Source of the DNA: Clostridia bacterium
GTDB taxonomy: Bacteria; Bacillota; Clostridia; Christensenellales; CAG-138
NCBI GenBank assembly: GCA_017435905.1
Contig: JAFSEB010000063.1
Coordinates: 45,052-109,051 of the forward strand
Reading direction: 5' to 3'
DNA: 64,000 bases
A program made the translations under genes and the position numbers. Positions 52,673 to 61,501 of the stretch are shown here, one piece after another. The notes under the pieces were generated by a model. The model had not been told where the DNA came from, searched no databases, and saw nothing but the letters and a program-made list of their open reading frames with translations. Numbering within the stretch: position 1 is the first letter of the stretch; each line of letters starts with the position of its first letter.

Positions 52673-53521
52673 TTGCGCGGCTTATTTCAGAATAAACCCT
52701 TTGTCATCATGCTCATCGCCATTGTGCTGTTGGGCATTTTGGCGTTTGCAACAGCAGGCGAGCGTTCTGTCAGCTGGCTTGAAAGCACGGTGGGTACTGT
52801 GGTGCAGCCGGTGCAGACCTTTGCATCCAAAGCATCCAACGAGATCATCGGCTTTGTGCAGCGCATTTTCAAGACTACCGATGCGGATAAGGAACTCGAA
52901 CAGCTTTCCGTGCGCCTTGCGCAGCTTGAAACGGTGGAAGAGGAAAATGAGCGTCTCCGTGCGGAAAATGAGCGTTTGAAAGCGCTCCTCAACTATTCGG
53001 AGATCTCCGCAGATTATTCCCTTGTCACGGCCTCTGTGATCGGCAACAGCCAGGGTATCTGGTTCGATGTGTTCACCATCAACGCAGGCCGCAACAAGGG
53101 CATTGAGACCGATATGCCCGTTGTGAATGCGGACGGCCTCATCGGCAGGGTCACCGAGGTAGGCGCTACCTGGAGCAAAGTTACCGCCATCATCGATTCC
53201 GGCACGGAAGTGTCCGTGATGGTTGAGCGCACCCGTGATATCGGTCTCAGCCGCGGCACGCTCGATGCAGGCGAAGCGCATATGCTGGAGCTTTATTTCC
53301 TCGCTTCCGGCTACGACCTTGTGCCGGGCGATGTTATCACCACCAACGGCATGGGCAGCGTTTATCCCAGAGGCATCACCGTGGGCACGGTCACGGAGGT
53401 ATCGAGAACTTCCGATTCTTCCACCTCCCGCAATGCGGTCATCCAGCCCAGCGTGGATTTCAGCCATCTTGAAGAGGTCATGGTCATCACCGGTACCGAA
53501 GCGGAAGAGGGTGAGGAATAA
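52673..53521 (+). CDS. mreC: Rod-shape protein MreC
   Basis: 282 residues from TTG 52673 with AGGAGG 8 nt upstream. One membrane helix (about 10-28), a coiled coil (about 62-108: LEQLSVRLAQLETVEEENER) and the paired beta-barrels with SVIGNSQGIWFDVFTINAGR, VVNADGLIGRVTEVGATWSK and TTNGMGSVYPRGITVGTV. It activates PBP2 from outside the membrane. Own promoter plus probable read-through from mreB; 3 nt before mreD. Confidence 0.94.
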   Translation: MRGLFQNKPFVIMLIAIVLLGILAFATAGERSVSWLESTVGTVVQPVQTFASKASNEIIGFVQRIFKTTDADKELEQLSVRLAQLETVEEENERLRAENERLKALLNYSEISADYSLVTASVIGNSQGIWFDVFTINAGRNKGIETDMPVVNADGLIGRVTEVGATWSKVTAIIDSGTEVSVMVERTRDIGLSRGTLDAGEAHMLELYFLASGYDLVPGDVITTNGMGSVYPRGITVGTVTEVSRTSDSSTSRNAVIQPSVDFSHLEEVMVITGTEAEEGEE

Positions 53522-53524
53522 GCC

Positions 53525-54034
53525 GTGCGCAGAATCATACTTCCCGCCATGATCCTTATTGGGATCTACCTTGATTCCATCCTGTTCAGCCGCCTGAATA
53601 TCGGCGGTATCCGTCCCGATGCGCTGATGAGCGTCGTGGTATCCGCAGGCGTGCTGCTCGGCAGCATGCAGGGCGGTCTTATCGGCCTTGGCGTCGGGCT
53701 TTTTATGGATGTTCTTTTCGGAAAGTTTATCGGGCTTTCCGCCATGTCATATATGGCTGCCGGAATGGTTGGCGGCCTTTTTTACCAGAAGTTTTTTGCG
53801 GATAATGTGATCGTTCCCGCTGCGGTGGCAGCTGCAGGTGCGCTCCTGAAGGAGCACATCATGATGCTTGCCGTACTGCTCAATGGGGGAACTTTTTCCT
53901 ATGGCGCCATGCTGGGCGGTTATGTGCTTCCCTGCACGGTACTGACGCTTGCCCTTGAAATGCCCGTGCATGTACTGCTCAAGCGTGGCTTGGCAAGGCA
54001 GGTACATGCGGAGCACCGGAGCAGCAGGACATAA
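53525..54034 (+). CDS. mreD: Rod-shape protein MreD
   Basis: 169 residues from GTG 53525 (GAGGAA upstream). Five or six membrane helices; RPDALMSVVVSAGVLLGSMQ and GLGVGLFMDVLFGKFIGLSA are the MreD core. Part of the elongasome with MreC and PBP2, between their genes. Confidence 0.92.
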   Translation: MRRIILPAMILIGIYLDSILFSRLNIGGIRPDALMSVVVSAGVLLGSMQGGLIGLGVGLFMDVLFGKFIGLSAMSYMAAGMVGGLFYQKFFADNVIVPAAVAAAGALLKEHIMMLAVLLNGGTFSYGAMLGGYVLPCTVLTLALEMPVHVLLKRGLARQVHAEHRSSRT

Positions 54035-54060
54035 GGAAGAAGCGGAGGTGAAACGAAGAC

Positions 54061-56832
54061 TTGAAACGACCGATCGGAAGATTTTTGATCGCTGCCGTTG
54101 TGGCGCTCGCCATGATGGGAGCATTGATTTCCCGTCTTGGGAAACTGACGATTCTTGAAGGCGAAACATGGGCGGAGGAAGCCTCCGGCCGCATGGTGCG
54201 CACCATTACGCTGAAGGGCGAGCGCGGCCGTATCCTTGACCGCAACGGCGTGGTGCTTGCCTACAGCGAAACATGCTATAACGTGGAATTTCTGCGTGAT
54301 GCCGACAGCCGCACGGATTATGACAGCGCCGTCTATACGGAATCGCTGATCAAGGCCATCGATATTATTGAGCGAAGCGGCGGAAGTACCATCGACACTT
54401 CCTATTTTGCCCTTGATGAAAACGGCGAGATCGTTTTTGACTGGGGCGTGACGAGCAATTCTGCCGTCCGTGCCCGTTATAAGAATTTCTGCGAGGCTGT
54501 CGGTCTTAACCTGCAGCGCCGTGACCCGAACTACAAAGCCTATCCTTCCGATTCCTCCAAATGGGATCTTTCCCTGTGGCCCTCGGCGGAATATGCGTAT
54601 AACTATCTGCGCCGCTCCTGGTTCATTCCGGAGGAATACACCTTTGAACAGGCAAACAAGATCATTTCCATCCGGCAGGAAGTCAGCCTGAACAACTACC
54701 GTGCCTATGAGCCCATCACCATCGCCTTTGATGTAGCCTTTGACGTGGTGGCTGAGATCAAGCAGCACAGCGAGGAACTTGTGGGTATTCAGGTGTCTCA
54801 AAGCACCACCCGCATTTATCCCCGAGGTTCTACGGCAGCCCATGTGGTGGGATATCTTTCCCGCAGCGCAAACACCGTAAGCGTCAATACGCTGCTTTCA
54901 AAGGGCTATACCATGGAACAGCTTGAACCGCTGTTCAAGTATGAGACCGAAAAGGATGAAAACGGCAACACGGTCCCCAAAAGGGATGAAGCCGGCAAGA
55001 TCGTATACGTTTACGATGATGACGGCAACCATGTGATCGACATGACCGCATCGGGCGGCCTTGCCTATTCCTATAATGACTATATCGGCGTTTCCGGCAT
55101 TGAATCCACCATGGAAGCGTACCTGACCGGTGCAACAAAAGAGCATCAGGGCGCAAGGGAAGTGGAGATCAACAAAAACGGCAGCGTCATCCGTGAGCTG
55201 TCCGAGACTGCCGCCACCAACGGCAGCGATGTCATGCTCACCCTTGATATCGAGCTGCAGGCTGTTTGCGAAACAGCGCTCCAGAACATCATTGAAAGCG
55301 TGGAACAGCGTGAGATCGATCTGATGGAAGAGGATATTGCCCTCAAAGCGGAAGCCGGCGAAGTAAGCAAATACGAAGGCTATGAGGATTCCATCGATAC
55401 CGCCAAAACGGGTGCCATCGTTGCCATGGATCCCAATACCGCCGAAGTGCTTGCCATGGCATCCTATCCGGGCTTTGATCCCAACTGGTTTGTGCAGGGC
55501 CTTTCGGAGGAGCAGGCGGAATACATCAACAACGGCGATACCACGCCCCTTCGCAACAAGGCCATCTCCGCAAAACTGGCGCCGGGTTCCATCTTCAAAA
55601 TGCTCACCGGCGTTGCAGGCGTTGCGGAAAACGCCGTGGATGTAGATGAAGTCATCAACGACAGGGGAGACGGCCCTTACTACTACATTTACGAAACCAA
55701 CGAAGAGGGCAAGACCACCGTCACCAAAACAAACGCTCCCAAATGTTGGAAGCGTTATCATGACGAACACGCAAACCTCACTCTGGCGCAGGCGCTTGCC
55801 CAGTCCTGCAACTATTATTTCTGCGAAGTCGCATACCGCATGGGTATCGATACGCTCAACGAATGGGCAGGCAGGTTCGGTCTGACAAGCTCCACGGGCG
55901 TGGAGCTGCCCGGCGAGGCTGTGGGCATCTGCGGCGGACAGGAAGTGCTTTTTGATAATGACCTTCTTGATGAAAAGGGCGAACTGAGCATCAGCAGGCA
56001 GAAAACGAGTCTTCCTTCCCTTGTATACCGCCATCTTTGCTCGCTGCTGCGTGAGTGTATGGATAAGCGCATGATGGAGATCGATGAGCAGGCTGTCAGC
56101 AGCTGCGCACTGCGGTTGATGCAGATCCAGGACGGTACCGGTCTTGACGGTAAAGGTCCGGAGATCCGCCGCATCATCAGCGAAGAACTGGGCATTCCGG
56201 AAGGCTACACCCAGACCCAGACCTGGACGAGTGAGATCGTATCCCTTCTCAACGAGATCCAGTGGAAGCCGACCCAGACCATCCGTGCAGGATTCGGTCA
56301 GGGTGTGTCCCTTGTTACGCCTGTTGCTGTTGCACGCTACATTTCCGCCATCGCCAATGAGGGTACGGTTTATGAAGCGCACATCGTGGATAAGGTCGTG
56401 GCGGAGGATAACAGCATCGTGATGGATGTGCTGCCTACCGCTGTTAATGAGATCGGCGATGACTCTGAGGAGTGGGATACGCTTTGGGCTGCTATCAAGG
56501 AAGGCATGAAGGGCGTTGTGTCCCTTGAAGACCAGGGCACGGCTGCAGGTGCTTTCAGCGAGGAATTTTCCCAAAACCATCTGAGTAAGCTCACCGGCAA
56601 AACCGGTACGGCGCAGATCGGTGTTGCTTCCATCGATATTGAAAACACATCCTGGTTCGTGACCTACACGCCCCGTGAAAACCCGGAGCTCGTGCTTGTT
56701 GTGTGCCTGCCCAACGGCTACAGCGGTGCATGGAGCATTCCGGCGGTAGAAGAGATCTATACCTACTATTTCAACAAGCAGGATTCCGCTGCGCCGGAGA
56801 CCCTTGTGGAGATCAACGGCATTGCGCCGTAA
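54061..56832 (+). CDS. mrdA: Penicillin-binding protein 2 (elongasome transpeptidase), enlarged
   Basis: 923 residues from TTG 54061, well above the usual 600-720. GGAGG lies 12 nt upstream. One N-terminal membrane helix, the pedestal (RGRILDRNGVVLAYSE) and a transpeptidase with SIFK (Ser about 510), SCN (about 582) and KTG (about 847). The SCN-KTG gap of about 265 residues, against about 155 in typical PBPs, includes an extra helical block (about 665-755). A further acidic insert (about 300-345) sits in the pedestal. It crosslinks lateral wall as part of MreBCD-PBP2; no rodA follows, lgt does. Confidence 0.94.
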   Translation: MKRPIGRFLIAAVVALAMMGALISRLGKLTILEGETWAEEASGRMVRTITLKGERGRILDRNGVVLAYSETCYNVEFLRDADSRTDYDSAVYTESLIKAIDIIERSGGSTIDTSYFALDENGEIVFDWGVTSNSAVRARYKNFCEAVGLNLQRRDPNYKAYPSDSSKWDLSLWPSAEYAYNYLRRSWFIPEEYTFEQANKIISIRQEVSLNNYRAYEPITIAFDVAFDVVAEIKQHSEELVGIQVSQSTTRIYPRGSTAAHVVGYLSRSANTVSVNTLLSKGYTMEQLEPLFKYETEKDENGNTVPKRDEAGKIVYVYDDDGNHVIDMTASGGLAYSYNDYIGVSGIESTMEAYLTGATKEHQGAREVEINKNGSVIRELSETAATNGSDVMLTLDIELQAVCETALQNIIESVEQREIDLMEEDIALKAEAGEVSKYEGYEDSIDTAKTGAIVAMDPNTAEVLAMASYPGFDPNWFVQGLSEEQAEYINNGDTTPLRNKAISAKLAPGSIFKMLTGVAGVAENAVDVDEVINDRGDGPYYYIYETNEEGKTTVTKTNAPKCWKRYHDEHANLTLAQALAQSCNYYFCEVAYRMGIDTLNEWAGRFGLTSSTGVELPGEAVGICGGQEVLFDNDLLDEKGELSISRQKTSLPSLVYRHLCSLLRECMDKRMMEIDEQAVSSCALRLMQIQDGTGLDGKGPEIRRIISEELGIPEGYTQTQTWTSEIVSLLNEIQWKPTQTIRAGFGQGVSLVTPVAVARYISAIANEGTVYEAHIVDKVVAEDNSIVMDVLPTAVNEIGDDSEEWDTLWAAIKEGMKGVVSLEDQGTAAGAFSEEFSQNHLSKLTGKTGTAQIGVASIDIENTSWFVTYTPRENPELVLVVCLPNGYSGAWSIPAVEEIYTYYFNKQDSAAPETLVEINGIAP

Positions 56833-56949
56833 TAAAAGCAAAGTACAGCAGCCGTTTGCGCCCGAAAAAGTGCAGGCGGCTTCCCAATTTGAGGAAACTG
56901 CGCTATAATCAATATTTGGGGAAAAACATTTTTCAGGAGGAAATATCCT

Positions 56950-57993
56950 ATGAAACTTCCCGACAGGGTTGCATTTAGTGTCTTTGGAAAGGACATTTAC
57001 TGGTACGGCGTTTTGATGGCATGCGGTATTATCGTTGCCGTTCTGATCGCCATGCTGGAGGAAAAACGGAAAAAGCTCAAGAAAGACACGGTCATCGATA
57101 TGTGCCTTGTGATCATTCCCTGCGGTGTTGTAGGTGCAAGGTTGTACTACGTGCTGTTCCGTCTTGAACACTACCTTGCCAACCCCATCAGCATCTTTTA
57201 TGTTTGGGAAGGCGGTCTTGCCATTTACGGTGCGGTGATCTTTGGCTTCTTAGGTGCTTATGTTTTTTCACGCATCCGCAAGGTCCGCTTTTTGAAACTT
57301 GCCGACTGCATTGCGCCGGGCCTTGTTCTTGCACAGGCCATCGGCCGCTGGGGCAACTTCTTTAATCAGGAAGCGTACGGCATGCCCGTTACTGCCGCAA
57401 TGGCTGAGCGTTTCCCCTTCATGCAGTATTTTCCGCTGTCTGTGGGTATCGAAGGCACCCACTATTTTGAAGATGCGGCATGCACGGCCTGCTTGACCGG
57501 CGCCGGAGGTATCCACCTTCATATGGCAACCTTCTTTTATGAATCCGTTTGGTGCTTGCTGATCTTTCTTGTGATCTGGAGCTTCCGCAAACAGTTCAAG
57601 CATGATGGCGATGCGCTCCTTTGCTATGCAGGGCTTTATGCCTTCGAGCGCATGTTTGTCGAAGGGCTTCGAGGGGACAGCCTGTATCTGATCGCCCCCG
57701 GCACCGCTGGTTTTGCTGCCGGCATCCGTGTATCCCAGATGATCAGCGCTGCTGCGCTTTTGATCGTGATCGTATTTGCGGCGATCCGTTTCCTGCGTGA
57801 GAAAAAGCTGAACGCCGTAATTTGGCCCCGCCCGGAAGCGGAAGCTGCGGAAGAAAGCTGTGCTGCGGATGAAGCGGCGGAAGAACCCGTTCCCGTGGAA
57901 GAAACTTCCGATGCCGCAGATGATACAGCGGAAGAAACCGAAGAAGAAACCGAAGAAGAAACCGTTTCCGGCGAAAGTGAAAACGCCGAATAA
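56950..57993 (+). CDS. lgt: Prolipoprotein diacylglyceryl transferase with acidic tail
   Basis: 347 residues. Seven membrane helices. The Lgt signature AIGRWGNFFNQEAYG (about 130-144) with the essential Arg, plus YGVLMACGIIVAV, WEGGLAIYGAVIFG and YAFERMFVEGLRGDS. It attaches diacylglycerol to lipobox cysteines; six or more lipoproteins in this window need it. The last 60 residues are a Glu-rich, cytoplasmic tail (EEPVPVEETSDAADDTAEET) absent from model Lgt. GGAGG ahead of the ATG. Confidence 0.95.
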   Translation: MKLPDRVAFSVFGKDIYWYGVLMACGIIVAVLIAMLEEKRKKLKKDTVIDMCLVIIPCGVVGARLYYVLFRLEHYLANPISIFYVWEGGLAIYGAVIFGFLGAYVFSRIRKVRFLKLADCIAPGLVLAQAIGRWGNFFNQEAYGMPVTAAMAERFPFMQYFPLSVGIEGTHYFEDAACTACLTGAGGIHLHMATFFYESVWCLLIFLVIWSFRKQFKHDGDALLCYAGLYAFERMFVEGLRGDSLYLIAPGTAGFAAGIRVSQMISAAALLIVIVFAAIRFLREKKLNAVIWPRPEAEAAEESCAADEAAEEPVPVEETSDAADDTAEETEEETEEETVSGESENAE

Positions 57994-58052
57994 ACAACAA
58001 CGTTGATCACAAAAAACAGGATGGATAAAACAGAACAGGGGTAGGAAAGACA

Positions 58053-59516
58053 ATGAGTATGATGAAGCCGCGCAACCTGACAATGATGACGGATCTTTAC
58101 CAGCTTACCATGATGTACGGTTACTATAAGCATGGTATGGACAAAAACGAAGGCATCTTTGATCTTTTTTTCAGGGAAAAGAAATACATTGAGTACGCTG
58201 TGATGGCCGGCACGGAATCCGTGATCGAATACATCAACAACCTGCACTTTACGGAAGAGGATCTTGCCTATCTGCGCTCACTTAACCTCTTTGATGAGGG
58301 CTTTCTCAGCATGCTGCGTGATCTTCGCTTCACCGGCGAGATCTACGGCATGAAGGAAGGTACCATCGTGTTCCCCAATGAGCCGCTGATCCGTGTCAAA
58401 GCGCCCATCATGCAGGCCCAGCTTGTTGAAACTGCCCTTTTGAACCTTGTGAACCACCAGACCCTCATCGCCACGAAGGCAAGCCGTGTCGTGTATGCCG
58501 CACAGGGCGATGACGTGCTTGAATTCGGCCTTCGCCGTGCGCAGGGTCCCGATGCCGGCATTTACGGTGCCCGTGCTGCGATGATCGGTGGCTGCGATGC
58601 CACCAGCAACGTGCTTACGGGGCAGATGTACAACGTGGATGTTCGCGGCACCCATGCCCACAGCTGGGTCATGAGCTTTCCCAATGAGCTTGCGGCCTTC
58701 CGTGCCTATGCGGAAGTGTTCCCCACGTCCTGCATGCTGCTTGTGGATACCTATGATACGCTCCGCAGCGGCGTTCCCAATGCCATCACCGTTTTTGATG
58801 AACTCAAGGCGAAGGGCTATAAGCCCGTTGGCATCCGCCTTGATTCCGGCGACCTTGCATACCTTTCCAAACGTGCAAGGCACATGCTGGATGCCGCAGG
58901 CCATCAGGATGCGAAGATCTTTGCATCCGGCGACCTCGATGAGACTGTTATCCGTGACCTGAAGCTGCAGGGCGCCAGGATCGATGTTTGGGGTGTCGGT
59001 ACCAAGCTGATCACCTCCCTTGATGTTCCTGCCCTCGGCGGCGTATATAAGCTTTCTGCGGAGGTCGTGAACGGCGAGATCATCCCGAAGATCAAGCTCA
59101 GTGAGAACATCATCAAGATGACGAACCCCGGTTATAAGAAGGTGCTGCGTCTTTACAACAAGAACGGCATGGCGCTTGCCGACCTGATCGCCCTTGAAGG
59201 GGAGGAGATCGACACCACCAAGCCGCTGCGCATCTACCATCCGGAGCAGAGCTATAAATCCAAGGTGCTGCGTGAGTTTACCGTGCGTGAGCTCCTCGTG
59301 CCGCTGTTCATCGACGGCAAGCAGGTCTACGAGACCCCCGATATCGAGGATATCCAGGAATATGCACGCGAGGAGATTGCCAGTTTCTGGGAGGAATATC
59401 GCAGGCTTCTCAATCCGCACATCTACAAGGTGGATATGTCCGACGGCCTTTATGACCTTAAACAAAAGCTGATCCGGGAGAATAAGAGAAAGAATGATGA
59501 GGACATCAAATCCTAA
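58053..59516 (+). CDS. pncB: Nicotinate phosphoribosyltransferase
   Basis: 487 residues. It makes nicotinate mononucleotide from nicotinate and PRPP in NAD salvage. LTMMTDLYQLTMMYGYYKHG, RVKAPIMQAQLVETALLNLV, EFGLRRAQGPDAGIYGARAA (phosphoribosyl site with the conserved His in RGTHAHSWVM) and GIRLDSGDLAYLSKRAR define it. AGGAAAG upstream. The 3' end overlaps the next gene by 23 nt in a different frame. Confidence 0.95.
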   Translation: MSMMKPRNLTMMTDLYQLTMMYGYYKHGMDKNEGIFDLFFREKKYIEYAVMAGTESVIEYINNLHFTEEDLAYLRSLNLFDEGFLSMLRDLRFTGEIYGMKEGTIVFPNEPLIRVKAPIMQAQLVETALLNLVNHQTLIATKASRVVYAAQGDDVLEFGLRRAQGPDAGIYGARAAMIGGCDATSNVLTGQMYNVDVRGTHAHSWVMSFPNELAAFRAYAEVFPTSCMLLVDTYDTLRSGVPNAITVFDELKAKGYKPVGIRLDSGDLAYLSKRARHMLDAAGHQDAKIFASGDLDETVIRDLKLQGARIDVWGVGTKLITSLDVPALGGVYKLSAEVVNGEIIPKIKLSENIIKMTNPGYKKVLRLYNKNGMALADLIALEGEEIDTTKPLRIYHPEQSYKSKVLREFTVRELLVPLFIDGKQVYETPDIEDIQEYAREEIASFWEEYRRLLNPHIYKVDMSDGLYDLKQKLIRENKRKNDEDIKS

Positions 59517-60045
59517 AGGGATGCTTGCTGCGTTGGTGCTGATCTGCATGCTTGCGGCAGGCTGCGTGCGGCAGACTCCCATACTGCTGCCGGAATATGC
59601 GCTGCCTACGCCTACGCCGGAGCCGACACCTGTTCCCACACCTGTGCCGACTCCTACGCCCACGCCGGAGCCGACCGTTGCCCCGGAGTTTGATGCGCTG
59701 GGCCGTTTTGTCGGTTCAAAGATGCACTATCGGCAATATATTTCCTTTGAAATGATCCAGGTCTATGAACAGGCGGAGGATACATTTCTTGATGCGGTAG
59801 CGGTCAACACCTATCCGGAGCCCCTTGTTTGTGCGGTGGATGTCTGCTTCTATGAAGAAAGCGGGGCGGAGATCGCATTAAGCGCTCTGCAAACGAGGGA
59901 TGGTCAGTATGTTCTGGTGCTTGCACCGGGGCAGACCACTGTGTTTGCGAGAATGGATACCGATATCGTACTTACGGATCAAAACCTGCAGTTTGTGTTT
60001 GATGAGGAATTCGGCGTAGTCCCGGATGCGCTGCAGGAAGGCTGA
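59494..60045 (+). CDS. Lipoprotein with Pro-Thr repeat linker
   Basis: 183 residues. Lipobox AAGC (Cys24). A PTPTPEPTPVPTPVPTPTPT linker (about 38-60) lifts a globular domain (about 65-180; MHYRQYISFEMIQVYEQAED, VYEESG-like CFYEESGAEIALSALQTRDG) off the membrane. The domain has an FxLYD-like beta character but is unrecognised. Start lies inside pncB (23-nt overlap), suggesting coupling. The repeat DNA at 59607-59680 could vary in length. Confidence 0.75.
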   Translation: MMRTSNPKGMLAALVLICMLAAGCVRQTPILLPEYALPTPTPEPTPVPTPVPTPTPTPEPTVAPEFDALGRFVGSKMHYRQYISFEMIQVYEQAEDTFLDAVAVNTYPEPLVCAVDVCFYEESGAEIALSALQTRDGQYVLVLAPGQTTVFARMDTDIVLTDQNLQFVFDEEFGVVPDALQEG

Positions 60046-60058
60046 CAAATGCTTTGAG

Positions 60059-60093
60059 AAGGTCGCAGAACTCTCTTCTGCGGCCTCTTTTTT
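60059..60093 (+). terminator. Terminator of pncB-lipoprotein unit
   Basis: GGTCGCAGAA, CTCTC loop, TTCTGCGGCC (one wobble), then TCTTTTTTT. Confidence 0.8.
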
Positions 60094-60107
60094 TCACATT
60101 CCGTCCG

Positions 60108-60116
60108 TGATATAAT
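60108..60116 (+). promoter_or_regulatory. Extended -10 promoter upstream of DUF4342 gene
   Basis: TGA plus TATAAT (60111-60116). The leader to 60244 is about 120 nt, AT-rich, with no recognised structure. Confidence 0.5.
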
Positions 60117-60243
60117 TCTTTTGTTTATGAAGAATTTTTTAATTTGTTTCTAATTTGAAAGCGGCTGTGCCTTTAATAAAAGGGTGCTATCCTTATCTCA
60201 TACAAAGTGTGAAACTGCACGAGATGATTTGGAGGAAAGAAAA

Positions 60244-60780
60244 ATGGAACATATCGAAATGGTAGAAAAGCTTGCGGAAAAAACCGGCGTTACCTATGCA
60301 GAAGCAAAAGCAGCTCTTGAAGAAAACAACTGGGATATGCTGGATGCGCTGATTTCCTTTGAACGCAAGGGCAGGGTGCACGGTGAAAAAACCACTGCGA
60401 ATTATACGACTACTGCAGAGGAGGAACCGAAGCAGAGCACGGAAGCCCCCAAGAGTGAAAAAGGATCCGGCTGGGAGGATTTCAAGCGTGGCTTTTGTAC
60501 ACTGATGCGCAAAGGGATGAAGAACAACTTCATCGTGACCCGTCGGGGCGAGGAGATCATCTGCGTTCCCGTGTTGATCCTGGTGATCGTTGCATGCTTC
60601 TGCTTCTGGCTGCTGCTGCCGCTGCTTATTGTGGGTCTCTTCTGCGAGTGCCGCTACTCCTTTCAGGGAGATGACCTCGGCAAAAAGAGCGTCAACGATG
60701 CAATGGGAAAAGCATCTGCCTATGCGGATGATCTCAAGCAGAGCGTGAAAACGAGCCTGAACGAAGATAAGAAAGAATAA
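60244..60780 (+). CDS. DUF4342 membrane protein with UBA-like N-terminus
   Basis: 178 residues from ATG 60244 (GGAGGAAAG upstream). A UBA/TS-N-like three-helix segment (EMVEKLAEKTGVTYAEAKAA then NNWDMLDALISFERKG, about 3-42), a polar linker, and NFIVTRRGEEIICVPVLILV leading into one or two membrane helices (about 118-140). This is the arrangement labelled DUF4342. No function is established. It lies 35 nt ahead of a two-component pair and could be part of its regulon or envelope-stress response. Confidence 0.82.
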   Translation: MEHIEMVEKLAEKTGVTYAEAKAALEENNWDMLDALISFERKGRVHGEKTTANYTTTAEEEPKQSTEAPKSEKGSGWEDFKRGFCTLMRKGMKNNFIVTRRGEEIICVPVLILVIVACFCFWLLLPLLIVGLFCECRYSFQGDDLGKKSVNDAMGKASAYADDLKQSVKTSLNEDKKE

Positions 60781-60814
60781 GCGCCGCATTGCGCACGGAG
60801 AAAGGGGAGGAAAC

Positions 60815-61501
60815 ATGGCAAGGATCCTTGTGGTGGAAGATGAAGTAAAGATCGCCCGGTTTATTGAACTTGAACTGCAGCACGAAGGCTATGAGACCGC
60901 AAAAGCACATGACGGCAGGACCGGTCTTGAAATGGCGGAAAGCGGCGGCTACGATCTTGTACTTCTTGATATCATGCTGCCGGAGCTCAACGGGCTCGAA
61001 GTGCTTCGCCGCCTTCGGAAAACATCCGATATCCCCGTGATCATGCTTACAGCCCGGGATGCGGTGATGGACAAGGTCAGCGGTCTTGATATGGGAGCGG
61101 ATGACTATGTGACAAAGCCCTTTGCTATCGAGGAGCTGCTTGCAAGGATCCGCGTCACGCTGCGCAAACGGCGTGAAAAAGCATCGGAAAGCGCATCCCT
61201 GCTATCTGCAGCCGGTGTGGTGATGAATGTGCAGGCGCATACCGTCACCTATCGGGATGAGGAGATCACCCTCACCAACAAGGAATTCTCCCTGCTCGAA
61301 ACGCTGCTTGCCAACAAAAATATTGTGCTTTCAAGGGATACGCTCCTTGCCCGTGTGTGGAGCTATGACTATATCGGTGAAACAAACGTGGTGGATGTCT
61401 ACGTGCGCTATCTTCGGCAGAAGATCGATGACAGGTTCGGCATCAAGCTGATCCATACCGTCCGTGGCGTGGGTTATATCATTAAGGATGATGCGGTATG
61501 A
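60815..61501 (+). CDS. OmpR/PhoB-family response regulator
   Basis: 228 residues. Receiver with Asp52 as phosphoacceptor (LVLLDIMLPELNG), Thr/Ser in MLTARDA and Lys in VTKPFAIEEL. The winged helix (about 130-226) has LTNKEFSLLETLLANKNIVL and VDVYVRYLRQKIDD, then VRGVGYI. Close in layout to ArlR/CssR. It overlaps the kinase by ATGA. Target genes not known. Confidence 0.94.
   Translation: MARILVVEDEVKIARFIELELQHEGYETAKAHDGRTGLEMAESGGYDLVLLDIMLPELNGLEVLRRLRKTSDIPVIMLTARDAVMDKVSGLDMGADDYVTKPFAIEELLARIRVTLRKRREKASESASLLSAAGVVMNVQAHTVTYRDEEITLTNKEFSLLETLLANKNIVLSRDTLLARVWSYDYIGETNVVDVYVRYLRQKIDDRFGIKLIHTVRGVGYIIKDDAV

Noticed and set aside
54898..57171. 757-residue antisense frame over mrdA and lgt
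   Set aside because: Spans two certain genes; no motif, explained by codon bias as above. The same applies to 20757-22757 and 23599-25074.
59607..59680. Repeat run in the pncB-linked lipoprotein as a CRISPR array
   Set aside because: Period is 6-9 bp and encodes Pro-Thr repeats in frame; no spacers or Cas genes. No CRISPR array was seen anywhere in the window.
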